From Apostichopus japonicus (taxonomy: Eukaryota; Echinodermata; Holothuroidea; Aspidochirotida; Stichopodidae), in NCBI RefSeq assembly GCF_037975245.1, contig NC_092576.1:27791611-27855610 (forward strand): a stretch of 64,000 bases of DNA, given 5' to 3'. A program made the position numbers and the translations under genes. Under the pieces are notes generated by a model that worked only from the letters and a program-made list of their open reading frames with translations, was not told the DNA's origin and searched no databases. Position 1 is the first letter of the stretch; every line of letters begins with the position of its first letter. Positions 1-12,150 of this stretch are shown here, piece after piece.

Positions 1-99
1 AATTAATCTGTCAAATGTACTCCGTTTCTGCAGTTTCCGTCTTGAAAAAAAACTTTTTTTCGTCGCAAATAAAGAACCTACAAAACAAACAAACAAATT

Positions 100-171
100 G
101 AGGAGGAGGGGAGGAGGAGGAGGAGGAGGAGGAGGAGGAGGAGGAGGAGGAGGAGGAGGAGGAGGAGGAGG
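100..171. repeat. (GGA)n microsatellite
   Basis: About 24 copies of AGG/GGA run with one or two slips and end in an A-rich stretch. It is purine-only on the plus strand, so triplex or slippage structures are possible. No coding context is visible. Confidence 0.95.
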
Positions 172-2108
172 AAAAAAATAAAAGGAAAAAAAATCAAGTA
201 GTTCCACCTCAAAAATATCAAGTACCATAATGAAATGAGTTTGAAAGTTTGTAGAAAATTTGTTTGAATTACATTAATTTTTTATCAATTAATGCGGCAT
301 ATTGAAAATGATAAATATATATTTTGTTAATGCAGGTACATGTAATTTTTCTAATTACAATGAGATAGACATGAATTGATATAACGTCCGTATTTGAACA
401 TGATTTGACAACATTGGAGAGGCCCTGCATTTATAATAAACCATATAGGATTAAAGAAGCAATTCAAAAATTGATTTGCCAAAATGTTGAAGTGAATTAA
501 AATTTGATATTTTATATAATCCTAAATAAATTGCCATGTTACGGTTTTTATGATTGAAGATTAGAAACTGCTAAGTTGTATAATTATAGCTGGACTCGGG
601 GTGGGGTGAGAGCGTGGGTGGGGGAGGGTTGAGGATCCTGTTGGATACCGAGGTCAGTTATATCACAGGGTGGATCCAGTGTTTGATAAAGGAGTCAAAG
701 CGTGGCCGTGGGGTTATTAAAGCCAATTCCCATTAAGCGAGGTTTTTTTTTTTGGGGGGGGGGGAAAGGTGGGGGGTTCTTCTCATGTGTTGACAAATAT
801 TAACATTTTAGACGTGAAATGGTGCATTTTGAGGCATATAGTTAGCCTGAAAATTAATTATATAATTAGGTATGCATAACAGGATAATTGTGCTACGACA
901 GTTAGTCCTACTTGTTATTGTTTGTGTGTGGTTGAAATGGTTTGTGTGTGTGGGGCGGGGGGGGGGGTGTACAATACGACACCCCGTGGATTCGGGCCTG
1001 TTGCACCACACCCCCTTGAGGTATACATTTCTCTTTAAGCATATCATATATAAGTAAAAAAATACTTTTACTACATCTTTCCCAGCTGCTAACTAGTTCC
1101 GGTCAGGCCTGGCCGGACTCCGTAATAATCTGGATTCGACTCCCGCCATTACACCTATATGCTGAACGTGTGTTGTTAGGCTATATGCTAAGCTTGACAG
1201 AGTATAGGCAGTGTATGGGTCGAGTTGTTTTGGGCAGTGTCAACAGCGGGCGGTAGTCACAGTACGTGGGAGTTTCCCTTCATAAATACCATTAGCTCGC
1301 ACGGGACCGCTTTCCACTAATCGAGGTACCCACTACACGTACGCTGTTTATAATCAATGTTTATGTTAACTCGAATTCAGTCGTGACGTCACATTTAGTC
1401 GGAAAACACTGACTCACATATGTTTCACCCGCTTATTGTGGACTTTATATACCACCTCCCACGAAGACGGGTTGAGCCACCATTACGCAATACGGAAGTA
1501 GGCGTACGACTATACAATAAATTGCCTCAACCCAATACACAGCCGCACTAACAAAACCGTACAAGATTTTCTGCTCCTATCTCGATCACATAGCCCGTGC
1601 ACAACTTCACAACATGTTTTCACTTCTTCAAAGCCCACCGCCGACATTCCATTGGTATTTGCTTTGGTGCGTTTACAACTGCAGATTACGGACATTAACC
1701 CTTGTCATAAGAAATGACTGTATTAATTAGTCATTCAAGTTAATTGACCAATGGAAAGCGGCCTAAAGGTGCAAATGACCTCTGATTGACCTTCTCGCGG
1801 CGTCTTTCATTGTTGCAGGAAGGGGGTATAGTTTTTTGAACTACTGTGAACGTTCACAAAATACCGTAACTGTTAATGACTGACTGCCGTATAAAATGTT
1901 AAGTCTTTATGACGTGGATGGTACTTTTTAATCAATTTAGGTAACCCAGTTACGGTTATTTAACTTATTATTAATGTTGCATTTTCTGCATCAATTATGA
2001 TAAATCCTGTAATCGTTAAATCATCAACTGCCTGCATGAGCTATATAGTTGTCAGTTACATACATGTTGTACTTTTCATTTCACTGCCAAGTATTGCTGA
2101 CGAAGGTT
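172..2108. other. Gene-less region with a CpG-richer patch
   Basis: No convincing exon is seen. It holds a T-run followed by a G-run near 750-765, another G-run near 957-967, and a patch at about 1080-1420 with more CpG than its surroundings. Near 1132 the patch contains GATTCGACTCC, one mismatch from a tRNA box B, but no matching box A was found, so I do not call a SINE. Confidence 0.5.
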
Positions 2109-2144
2109 ATATATATATATATATATATATATATAATCAGCACA

Positions 2145-2204
<60 letters not shown>
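2109..2204. repeat. (TA)n microsatellite in two blocks
   Basis: Two TA dinucleotide blocks (about 27 and 58 bp) are split by a short AT-rich spacer. The Tyr-Ile open frames here are translation of the repeat and not a gene. Confidence 0.97.
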
Positions 2205-2207
<3 letters not shown>

Positions 2208-3941
2208 TGTGTGTATACAATTATACATCATCTACCCGTTTCCATTATTATAACCCATCGCGCGGAATCTATAATTAATCTTTAATTCCCACACTTATAG
2301 CTACTGCAAAACATATCTTGCACTTAGCTGACCTCGGCGAGAAAACTGATTTCATCAAGCCCCTTCTCCCTTTCCACTTACCAATTTTGTTGGGGCACTT
2401 GCGAATTGCCTTTAGGCATCATTTTAATGGAAGTGTTGTATCACTTCGCAAAAGAAGCCATCTTGCTTGTAGTTAGAGCTGCATGTGATGTCTAATTATG
2501 AATGAATGTTAATTTTACGCCACGAAAAAACCTAACCGACAATCTTATTCCTTGTCTTTTTCTGCCCGTTTGTACGCAACTTTCCAATAATTAATATGCG
2601 CCCGTCTGTGTACACTATAAACCGAGAGAACTCCATTGATACAAAACGTTCTACCCATTGGTCATTTATTCGTCCTTGATCAGCACAACAACAAACATTG
2701 CAGTTCGTTTGCACAAAAGGTGTCACCGCAGTGACTGCAAAACCTTAGAAGCCCAGTTTATCTGCACTTCCGATCGACGATTATAGTCCCTGCTAACCAA
2801 TCCTAGGAATTCCTTCTTCATTTGATTGATAATTACCTTATGTTCCTCAAACCAACGATCTAGACGCTTAAGGTATTTCTGAGACGTAAATAATGGAAAG
2901 GGAATCAAACTGCAACGTCCTTAATTAACAAAATTTAATGTGTGTAATTTCCTCGCATATCACAAAAGGAGGTGTCAAAGAATTTCACGTTATGTGTGTT
3001 ATGGCTGTGTGTGTGTGTATAAGCCGAAGCTATAGATATATTTATGGTCTGTACTACCTCGGTGCAGTTACGTACATACATAACGTACCACATATACACA
3101 GTAGGTACTTACCCACAATTACAATACACAGTATCAGCGCATTCAAACGGGTAGTGGATACTATACACAGCGCATTATATTGCAAAGTCATTGTTGACAC
3201 TGTTTAGTCTGTTAACTTAGTGAACAGAATCAAATTCTGGCAGATTTCATATATTTTTCTGAGTCCTGTAATATGGAAGTCCTTTAGAAAATACAAAAAC
3301 TGCTATTATAAATTCAAAAAGTTTTCTCATTTCATCATTATTGTCTAAAAATAAGTGGTTGGTATTTTATCGTAAGAACGCATAATTCCGTTTAGTTATC
3401 TGCAAGGCATTTTGACACTGAAACGCTGTGTTGCACCATCCCACACAGTTGTAGCAATGAAGATAAAAAGTGATGAATGCCGAAGTCAAGAAGTCCTGGC
3501 ACAGTGATCATTTCTTCAACGTTACTTTTCGGATTATATGGAGGAGATAACAATGTAAATGAAATCATGGTGTATTTGAGAACTTTCTACCCAACTGGTG
3601 TTGGGAGTAATGTGGATCAGAAATACCTTTGAAGTGATATAGCTACGATTTACTATTTCGAAATCAGTGCCTACCGAAGTGATAGGTGAAGCTTTTTGAT
3701 TTGTTGTGTGTATACTAGTAATAGCTTACTACACAGTATTCCATACGGAGAGAAGTTGGACGCTTACTGTACAGACAGACCTAGCCTACACTGTGTACTG
3801 TAGTAACTGAATAGTGTATAACTGAGGGTAACTTATACAGTCCAGTGTATCTCTAAGCCTTTCATTGATTTGGAAATTGGAATTATATTATTGCCTCTGG
3901 TGATTCTAACTTGGGGATACCCATTATTTTTCGGTGGGAAG
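2205..3941. other. Gene-less, AT-rich region
   Basis: No repeats of note and no supported gene. Short open frames on both strands lack splice sites or recognisable domains. Confidence 0.5.
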
Positions 3942-3994
3942 ATAACCATAGTGAACTGTTTGATCACCCGAATTTTGTGGCCTATCAATTCAAG
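3942..3994 (+). CDS. Candidate internal exon, unknown protein
   Basis: A perfect-looking donor (AAG|GTAAGT at 3992-4000) follows a frame reading NHSELFDHPNFVAYQFK. The frame stays open upstream to a TGA near 3860. The only plausible acceptor is the AG at 3940-3941, after a modest pyrimidine run (TTATTTTTC). The peptide looks balanced in composition, but an open stretch of this length is common by chance. I do not recognise the protein and no second exon could be tied to it. Supported by splice signals only. Confidence 0.22.
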
Positions 3995-4612
3995 GTAAGT
4001 TAGGCTAACATTAGGCTTATGTTACATCTTGGGGGCTTACAGTAAGCCTACTGTACTTGTGCTTGTACTTGCAGCCTAACAAATTAGTTGATCTTATTTC
4101 CCAGTAATGTACATACTGTTTTAGCATTTGTACATCAGTCTTGTGATTTAACTGTCTCAAATTCCAGAAGATTGTAGGTTAACAGTACACTGTTTTCCGA
4201 GACCATGGACACGCAGGAACTTGTAGTTGTACTTTACTTAGTTGAAAATTCAAAGAAAACCCATATAAAGTTAAGGCTTGGTCCTACGCGCTAATTGCTA
4301 GCCGATGCTTATTAAGTTAGTATTATTTTCATTGGGATATCACTCACTTTCTTCACATGTATATGCTTTTCATCCCACATGAAATAGCTTCTATGTTGTT
4401 GGATAGCCTAAGCTATAATTTCTGTGTATGCCAGTCAACCAATAGGCTCCTTTTACAAGTCACTCAAAAACTCAAAGAAAGTTCAGTGCATACTGTAGGT
4501 GTGATTTTACGAGTTGATTGTTGCATACATACATACATACGATATGTTCATATTTCTGACTTTGGAGAAAAGCATGTTTTTTTTTGTGACAATAATGTAT
4601 GTAATAGGGTTC

Positions 4613-4712
4613 CAGTGCCATTCCGCCATAGGTATATACCGCCATACCATTCCGCCATAGGTTTCCATCCTTTCCGCCATGGCGGAAAGGCTCGAAACCT
4701 GTGGCAGAAAGG
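4613..4712. repeat. Fold-back palindrome with TTCCGCCAT core
   Basis: A perfect 22-bp palindrome is centred between 4679 and 4680 (CCTTTCCGCCA / TGGCGGAAAGG). Further arms outside it (GCCATAGGTTTC against GAAACCTGTGGC, 11 of 12 paired) extend it into a cruciform-capable unit. Two more CCGCCAT copies around an AGGTATATACC palindrome lie at 4621-4656. It shares its core with the palindrome at 5108-5193. Confidence 0.8.
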
Positions 4713-5107
4713 TACATTTTAGGAATGGATTTTACCCAGTAATGTATCGTTAAAACTTTTTTTGATTCGCATGGAAGGATAGGTACACCGTCATCAAATG
4801 TGACGGTTTGCTGGATAGACTGAATTGTAGTTAAAACAAGATTGGGGAATAGATACACAGTCTTTAATGTACATGTTGATTGAAATGTTTCAATTGTAAG
4901 TTCGTAAGAGTTGATACACTGTTTTCAAATATATCTAGTTGGTTGAATAAATTGAATTACTGTAAGTTAGGTTGACTGTTTATTGAAAAGACCGATTCTG
5001 ATTGTTGATTTAAATGACTGATTTTGTGGATTTTGCGGGCCTAGGTAGACAGTGTGAAGCAAAGCAATATAGACAGTGCATATAGGCATACAGTGCACCC
5101 ACAATAA
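4713..5107. other. Spacer between two fold-back palindromes
   Basis: Plain AT-rich DNA with no gene seen. It separates two related CCGCCAT palindromes, so the three parts may be one degraded fold-back element. Confidence 0.4.
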
Positions 5108-5193
5108 TGTGCTCTTTCCGCCATATGAAAGTGCTTTACGGCCATCGAAGTAACATGGCGGAATGGCACTTTTTCTATGGCGGAAAGAGCACA
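5108..5193. repeat. Inverted repeat, 18-bp perfect arms
   Basis: Arms TGTGCTCTTTCCGCCATA (5108-5125) and its exact reverse complement (5176-5193) enclose 50 bp that is itself a weaker palindrome (GTGCTTTACGGCCAT against ATGGCGGAATGGCAC). The whole 86 bp could fold as one hairpin. A further TGGCGGAAT lies at about 5220. This resembles a fold-back element or very short MITE, but no target-site duplication is evident. Confidence 0.8.
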
Positions 5194-6593
5194 ATGTTTT
5201 CTATGACGAAATACACCGATGGCGGAATGACACAGCCACCATGTAATAGTGTTTCCACAGGTCTAAAAATTGGGAACCGGGTACCAGAGAGCCGTTACCC
5301 GTTGGGTATACTGGTACCCGAAAAAAATTGTTTACCCGCAGGTATCGCGATTTTCAAGTGTTACATATTGGATGCTATACTCAATGAATTATATTCTCCA
5401 CTGACAATGTTTTCATGTTCAAATAGGTAGGTGTAAGATAAGGTATAAAATCTTTCTCAATAATTTCTATTTGCTTTTGTTTCTTTCTTTAACTTGTTAA
5501 AAACTTAATATTAATTAACATCACTACTAACATTGCCGCTGCTTAAATGTTTACTCTCCACCTCTATTGGATTAGACCATATAAATATCCAATTTTGCTC
5601 TTAAACAGTTTTTTACTAAGTACTATCTATTATGTAGGCCCAGGGTTGGCATTAGCCGCATGATTGCGCGATTCCTGCAATTTGATCGCATTTGGAACAT
5701 ATATATATGTTTAATAAAAAGCCACTTGCGATTATTATTTTTTTCGCTATCCCGTCTTTAATCCATTGGTAACATCTCATAAAATTCCTGTCAGTCTTTC
5801 CTTCTATGTAATAAACGAATGATAAAATAATAATTGTGAGAATTCTTTCAATTTCTTCCACATGGTAGCCTAACACCACACTAAGTCAATGGGGAAATCT
5901 AGCCTAACCATCTGTTTATATCGCTGAAATTGTGAAGTGCTCAGTTATAAGCCTGTGTAAAAAAACAAAACATGTACAGTATGAAACCTGTGTAAACCCC
6001 CCCCCCCATGTACAAGTGATAAAAAAAACCTTGGACAGGGACTCAAACCTATTGTAGTTACTTTATTCTGAATCTTGTAGAATTTTGTAGTAGTATTTTG
6101 TAGTAGGTATCGTCTGCATTAAGATATACTGTGCTGTGCTAGAAATGTTAAAGACCTACAGTATGCAACGACGTTGACGACGGACAAGACACTGTAACGA
6201 GAGAAAAGTGGAAGTCGGGGTGACGTACATTACGGAGTGAATACAGGTCATGATATGACGTTGAGTCCATCAACACAAAGCTCTTTACTTGATTGGAATG
6301 TGATACATGTGTACAAAGGAATCACAACTTGACAAAGCCACTGCATGTCTGTGGGAAAAGAAGGAAAAAATTAAAGAGGAGACAAAAATCAACCATGCGT
6401 TTGGAAAATTAGTTTGTACTAGAATTGATTGTGGAAAGTCAGTGTATAACAATACTGCTACAGCAGTAGCAGCAGCGGTAGTAGGTGTACTTGAGACTTG
6501 TTACTGTACTACACTTTGTAAAAACCTGGTATCTCGAGGAAATTAGCTCGATAATTGTATTTTATATTCGGTACTGTACTAACTGTACAGTTA
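5194..6593. other. Gene-less region
   Basis: No supported gene. It contains a C-run at about 5997-6007. A 79-codon frame around 6307-6546 has no splice support and no recognisable motif. Confidence 0.5.
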
Positions 6594-6951
6594 GGTCGAC
6601 GGAGACTAAAATTTGAAAACCTTGTTTTTTTTTTTTATGACATCGGTAATGGAATATTGGATGGATCTCAAGTTTTGTGTACATGTGCATCATGACCCTT
6701 GTTGGATAGGTCAAGTCTACATTAGTGGTTTTAATTTGTGTTCAAATGTCATTTATTTGTACATATTTGGTAGGTCGACGGAGGCTAAAATTTGAGAATT
6801 TTGTATGATGTCATGACATAGGTAATGGAATATTGGATGGATCCCAAGTTTTGTGTACACGTGCATCATGACCCTTGTTGGGCAGGTCAAGTCAACAGAA
6901 GTGGTTTTTATTTGGGTTCAAAGGTCATTTATTTGTACATATTATATACTA
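6594..6951. repeat. Tandem duplication, 179-bp unit
   Basis: Two adjacent copies each begin GGTCGACGGAG and share ATGGAATATTGGATGGATC, then TGTGCATCATGACCCTTGTT (ACGTGCATCATG in copy 2), then TCATTTATTTGTACATAT. Copy 2 contains GGTTCAAAGGTCA at 6915-6927, a DR1-like pair of nuclear-receptor half-sites. A degraded third relative (GAGGTCAGCAGAGGTTAAAA) lies near 7254-7330, and a distant one at 48530-48715. Confidence 0.85.
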
Positions 6952-7109
6952 GCTCAGGAAGGGATGCTAGGATGGATCTCACACTACAGTAGTATGTACT
7001 GTATGTAGATGAGGGCTCACAGCCTGGAAGATTGATTTAAGGTTCAAATTTTGCGTAGTAGTTTTTGGGGCTCTGACCTTTGTCTCATTATAAAATAATG
7101 TTGTTCCTC

Positions 7110-7232
7110 GCTGTGTACAGTACATGTATACAAAACCTGGTATACAAACATTTTTGCACATGCAATAGCATTTTGCCCATTTTGCATAGCATTTTGCGAT
7201 GAGATACCAGGTAAAATTATTCCTTGGCGTAT
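7110..7232. repeat. Dispersed relative of the 21-bp minisatellite element
   Basis: TTTTGCCCATTTTGCATAGC followed by ATTTTGCGATG, an ATACC motif and an ATTATTCCTTGG motif matches the unit and right flank of the expanded array at 36432-36890. Upstream, GTATACAAACATTTTTGCACA matches that element's left flank. Here there are only about two units, so this looks like the unexpanded form. Confidence 0.65.
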
Positions 7233-8294
7233 GCGGTTACTGGAGGTGAAAGGTCATACATGTGAGGTCAGCAGAGGTTAAAATGTGAATACCTTGATTT
7301 ACACAATGTCTCATGAAGGATACTTGGATGGATATTTGGATGGATATTAAAAGGGAGATACTGTACTGTACCTAAGGTCTAAATAACTCAAGAGTCAAGA
7401 CCTATACTGTATAGGAAAAAACACACAGTAAACTTACAATACATACAATATGTATATATACGTACAATATGATACATCCAATACATACAGTCAATAAAAA
7501 CAAAACATACAGTAACGGATTCCTGCTTTTAAACAAACAAAAGAGAATGCCTAGCACAACAAAGAAACATGCTTGATGATCATAATGACCAGCTACGCAT
7601 ACCAATGAACAGTTACTTTGCATAAATTTCATGTTCATAATACAAGGAAAAAGAATCTTTTACACTAACTACTGTAGTCCTGCCCTTTGTTATGTTAATA
7701 CTCTATATGAATAAAAGAAAAAAAACATTGATTGAACAATTTACCGGTAATAGGTACTGTATCTACGGCTACTCCAAATTCAAGATGTTTACTTTAATAT
7801 ATACTGTAATTTTAACCTCTGGAACGCTCCTTTAAGGCTTAGTAGACAATGACATCAACTCCTCATTACTGGCCTTATAATGCTAACTATTTTAATACAG
7901 TATTTTGTTTTCATTTAAAGTGTAATTCACTTGATCAAAACATATTCTTTTAAACAAGTTTAGTTTCTCTACGAAGTACAGAGCATCCCATGTATTACAG
8001 CATTTGTCCTTGAGAAATTTGTAACATGTTGTATTATAAAGCATGTAATTCAAGGCCATAAAAGTCTTATATATGCTTTCCCATGGCGTTTCCTGTTTCA
8101 TCCAGGAACTGACCTAATGACCTATAATGTGTTAGACTATATAGTCCAGTCACTTTAATTGGTTTACCTCAGCTGTTTAAGGTTTCATTTCTCAAGACTT
8201 AAAAAAAGTTGTATATTAATATATATAGCAGTCAGGAAGTAATTTAATATCCAATATTTGTGTCATATATTTTTTTTACTGTTACAGTACATAG
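7233..8294. other. Gene-less region with short dispersed repeat
   Basis: No gene seen. At about 7819-7870 it carries GCTCCTTTAAGG, also found at 44150 and 47685 as part of a longer shared motif. Near 8110-8160 it shares TGACCTAATG and TGTGTTAGACTA with 44470-44520. Confidence 0.45.
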
Positions 8295-8355
8295 CGTTTT
8301 AGAACACTTTTGTGGATTTTACGCTTTATAAAATAAATTATTATTATTATATTTT
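8295..8355 (+). mobile_element. Decayed LINE/SINE 3' tail with (ATT)n
   Basis: A GCGTTTTAGAACA-type stem, then ACGCTTTATAAAATAAATTA and ATT repeats, has the layout of the 3' end of L2/CR1-like LINEs and their dependent SINEs. Those typically end in an AAGCGCTTTGAG...GCGCTATATAAAT hairpin plus a short simple repeat. Similar tails occur at 50440-50518 and 59515-59632. Confidence 0.5.
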
Positions 8356-8444
8356 GTGTATCAGTTTTGAATGGCTCTGAATGTTTCTTCCTCATATATT
8401 TTAAAATCTGACTGCTTCATGACATACAGTACAATGAGTGCTAT

Positions 8445-8562
8445 GCATGATATACAGTATCTTTACACTTTTATAGCAGTTTGCACATTTCTGCATCTAT
8501 GCATTTGGCGATGCCGAATAATACCGGATAAATTATTCCCCGAAATTATATGCAAACCTGGA
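8445..8562. repeat. Second dispersed relative of the 21-bp minisatellite element
   Basis: Shares ATACAGTATCTTTACAC, then TAGCAGTTTGCACATTT, GGCGATGCCGAATAATACCGG and ATTATTCCCCG with the elements at 7110 and 36410-36920. More diverged than the 7110 copy. Confidence 0.55.
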
Positions 8563-8635
8563 CAGCTCTAGATAGAACTCGGTTTTGAACGATCTATAAA
8601 CATATGCAGAAAATTCCTGTCTTCCTTGAAGGACC

Positions 8636-9080
8636 GCTACCACTATTGCCACCACTTCCACTACCAATACTACCACTACTACCACCAACACTACCAATAC
8701 CACTATTACTACCACTACTACCAATAACACTACTACCACTATCACTACCACTACCACTACCACTATCACTACCACTACCAATACCACTAATACTACTACT
8801 ACTACAGTACTACTACAACTACCACTACCACTACTAATACTACTGTACCACTACCACTACTGCTACTGCTAGTACCACTACCACTACCAATACTTCCACT
8901 ACTACCACTACCAATACTACTACCTCTACCAATACTACCACTATTACCACTATCACTACCACTACCAATACTACCACTACTACCATTATCACTACCAATA
9001 CCTCTACTTCTACCACTACTACCACTACCAATACTACCAAGTGCTACTACACTACTACCACTACTAATACTACTACTAAC
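8636..9080. repeat. Compound (CCACTA)/(CTA)n microsatellite
   Basis: A long irregular run of CTACCA, CTA and ATACTA triplets. Open frames of Pro-Leu on plus and Val on minus are triplet-repeat artefacts. Confidence 0.95.
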
Positions 9081-9290
9081 TAGTTTACCTTAAGCCCAGA
9101 TATGCAAATTGATCTCTTCTAATACCACTACTACTACAATACTACTACTACAACTACCACTAGCAGTACTAATACTACTGTACCACTACCACTACTACTA
9201 TACAACTACTACTACTGCTACCAATCCTACCAATACTACCACCACTACCACTACCAATACTACTACTGCTACTAATAGTACTACAGTACT
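9081..9290. repeat. (CTA)n microsatellite, continued
   Basis: After a unique stretch of about 40 bp the same CTA/CCA triplet repeat resumes at about 9119 and decays by 9290. Both blocks were probably one locus. Confidence 0.9.
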
Positions 9291-9617
9291 GTTTGTGCTG
9301 TGATTTGTTGTTGTATGTTTACGGTACTCGTAATGTTGTTACCCTTATCATCTGTTATCAGGTGATCACACAAAAGGGAAGACAGACTTTATGTAGACAG
9401 TTTGTCAACAAAGTGCTTGGTAGAACCGAGAATAAACAGAGATCTGCTTTAATAAAGACAGCCGTCTCGTAAGTACTGCACGGTCATGGATGTGAATGTT
9501 TGTACACTAAACCATCCCAGGACGATAAATTGTACAACCCCTACTGCAGGATAAATGTGGAAGCCTGCAAGGGCAAGCCAGTGTGACAATATTAAGTGGG
9601 GACCAGTGGGAAAAGTC
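9291..9617. other. Gene-less spacer
   Basis: Nothing identified. A CTC|GTAAGT donor-like site at about 9467 has no open exon with an acceptor in front of it. Confidence 0.4.
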
Positions 9618-9740
9618 ATCTCCCCCCTCCCCTCCCCTCCCCTCCCCTCCACTCCATTCCACTCCCCATCCCCCTCCCCCTCCTCCCCTCCCCCACCCCT
9701 CCACTCCGCTCCCCTCCCCTCCCTCTCCCCTCTCCCATAT
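9618..9740. repeat. C-rich CCCCT-type low-complexity tract
   Basis: Irregular CCCCTC/CCACTC repeats, pyrimidine-only on plus. The minus-strand G-runs are G-quadruplex capable. Pro/Ser and Gly/Glu frames across it are artefacts. Confidence 0.9.
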
Positions 9741-11085
9741 GTTCTGAATTATGGACACTACTCAGGTACATGTGGTAATGTCCAGTTACATACATTATGT
9801 GAATGACATATAAGGCCTCCCTCCTCCCTACAGTATACAGACATACCGATTAAACGAATTGTTCACAGAAATGACCCTGAGTTAGAGATACACAGATAAC
9901 GCTCGTAACCAGAACAGTTGACTTACTGTACATAAATGTGGATTAGAATGTAACCATAGTGTCTCGTTAGTACCGGTAGTGTTCTTTTCACAATTAATTA
10001 AATGATTTAAGTACTGAATGCACAGTAGCTCTGCATTGACAGATCGTACAGTTAAGGTGTTCACACTTTAAATCATAAGAGTACATGTAGTACACCTATG
10101 ACGAAGCCATGGTGGAAGGTAGACCAGCAGATTGCATCCATCCTGGTAAAACAGCTACGGTTGAACTTGTAATTAGACCTCGCTGGAGAAACAGGAACAT
10201 CTCACAGCAGTATTAGTGAACATGTACACATGTACATGAATTGCAGGAGGAATCTTCGATGCCTTTAATTTAGTGACATTATTTAACGCTACCGTCAATT
10301 TTTTCAATCGTGGAATTTCTGTAATTTTTTTTTATCAAACACAGCTGGCAGGTTACAGCACTTGAGTATACAGAATCTGACAGGTGATTGCACTTTACAT
10401 ATATCTGTGGCAAGATACAGTATGTTGTACTGTACACAGTAACGTATACCGTGCAGCAGCTTTATTGTAACAGAAGTAGTTAATTGAGTCCGGGTGACAT
10501 TTTACTATTGGTGGGGTTGTAAACTTGTTAGTTAATAAACCTGTTAGTTTACTAATAAGCCCCATCAAGTCCAGTAAACTCAAACACCCAGTTAGTTGCA
10601 AAAATTAAACACGCAAGCTGTAAGACTATTGCTCAACACTCATACTGTGGTTTTGACCACAGTCTTACATCTTCATAGACCTGACTATCAGCCACATCAC
10701 CAAATATTCCCTCAATTTCTTTTCCCCGTTCCCAGAAACCGAAAAAAAGAAAGAAAGAAGGCCAGTTCCCAAAATGAAAACCCACCGAAGTTCTCCGTAC
10801 ACATCATCATATTTGATTCTCGTCGCTGTACGGTGGATTCCCGGTTTAGTCTTCGTGACAGATATAAAACGGTTAAAACCGCCAACAAGACTTCTCTAGA
10901 CGAGATTAGTCAGCTAAGAATTTATCAACGCCAAATTGTTTGTTGTGCGAGGAGGAGGATATTGCTTAAAAATATATTTTTTTTTCTCCAGTTAACCATA
11001 CATATTTGCAGTACAGTTGAGTTGTGACATCTGATGTGTCAAGTGAACTGGAAACAGGCAAATTTGATACCTTAAAAACCCTATT
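9741..11085. other. No supported gene; one strong isolated acceptor
   Basis: A strong 3' splice site (CTTTTCCCCGTTCCCAG, AG at 10734-10735) leads into a region with two overlapping open frames, one to about 10900 and one to 11027. Both read as plausible protein, so neither can be trusted, and no matching donor was found. The rest shows nothing. Confidence 0.35.
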
Positions 11086-11128
11086 GTATGTACTGTACTG
11101 TACAGTACAGTACAGTACAGTATGTACA
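11086..11128. repeat. (GTACA)n palindromic pentamer tract
   Basis: Repeated TACTG then CAGTA around 11090-11125 form a self-complementary tract centred near TGTACA. GTACAGTAC-type words are unusually frequent through the whole window. Confidence 0.85.
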
Positions 11129-11814
11129 GGTTGTTGTGATCTCCCTAAGCATAAGTGGAAGAGGCTGTCAGTTAATAAAGCTGCTTATGTTGAAGTGTGA
11201 AAGTGATTGACAGTTTGGATTAATCCATTTAATAAGTAGGAGGGAGAAGGAGGTTGGTAGAATCAGATGGTGAAAAGTTATATACAAAATTTGGCAATTT
11301 CTTTTTTATTTCCCCCCTCAAATATATTATTTTTTTTTAGCTCGGTTGGAAACAAGTTGTTTTTTGTTCATATCTAAAAAGGGTTGGTAGGGTCGGGGGT
11401 GGGGGTGGGGGGGTTGGGTAATTTGGTAGAGCTCTGTTTAATTGCTAAGATTTTTTTTTCATGGATACGTAGGAAGTTAACTTTACCGTAGACTTGTGCA
11501 ACAGCGAACCTTAATGTTTTATTTTTGCTGTATGTGCTACGTTGGATTGTTGTATACTTGCCAATGGTCATCAGTGAATTGCTCCCCCGCCCCACCCCCT
11601 CAAATATAGCCTGTTAAGAATTGCAAACAGTTTTCAAATGTCATTTCCTGGACATTCTAACTCTCTCCAAATTATTCTCAGATAATGAGGAGTGACCAGT
11701 GAGACGTGTCAGATCGTCGAGCAGCGAATGAAAGCAAAAGGGTTTTGAGGGTCGCAATAAAATGCTTCTTGAAATCTTAGCACCAGTGACCTGTATTTGA
11801 CTTTCTAGCATACT
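11129..11814. other. Gene-less region
   Basis: No gene seen. It contains a G-rich run at about 11388-11418 (GGGGGTGGGGGTGGGGGGG), which could form a G-quadruplex. Confidence 0.45.
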
Positions 11815-12150
11815 GGGGAGGGGTAAGGGGTGAAGAGGGATAGGGGAGGGTGGGGGAGGAGATAGGGGAGGGGAGGGGGAGGTGAGGGGGGTGTGGGCAA
11901 TGCTGATGACCTTTAAAAGATGACCTACATATTGAATTTTGATACAGTACTAGCTAGAACACTCGAAAGAAAAGTTAACTTGGAATTGTTCTTGCTTTTA
12001 CTTAAAGAAATAAGAAATATGAAAGGTAAAAAGTAAAGAGTAAATAGAGGGGGAATGAGGTGGAGAGGTGGGAGGGGACTGAGGAGTGGAGGAGGGGAGA
12101 GATGGCTGAGGAGTGGGGAGGAGGGAGAGGGGGAAAGGGAGGTGGATTAA
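11815..12150. repeat. Two purine-rich GGGGA/GGAGG tracts
   Basis: G-rich tracts at about 11815-11900 and 12045-12145, separated by about 150 bp of ordinary AT-rich DNA. Ser/Pro frames on minus are artefacts. Confidence 0.8.

Noticed and set aside
1100-1160. Box-B-like GATTCGACTCC
   Set aside because: No matching box A at a usable distance and no related copy in the window.
10596-11027. 143-codon plus frame behind a strong acceptor
   Set aside because: No in-frame ATG, no donor, and an overlapping second frame looks equally protein-like, so peptide appearance is not evidence here.
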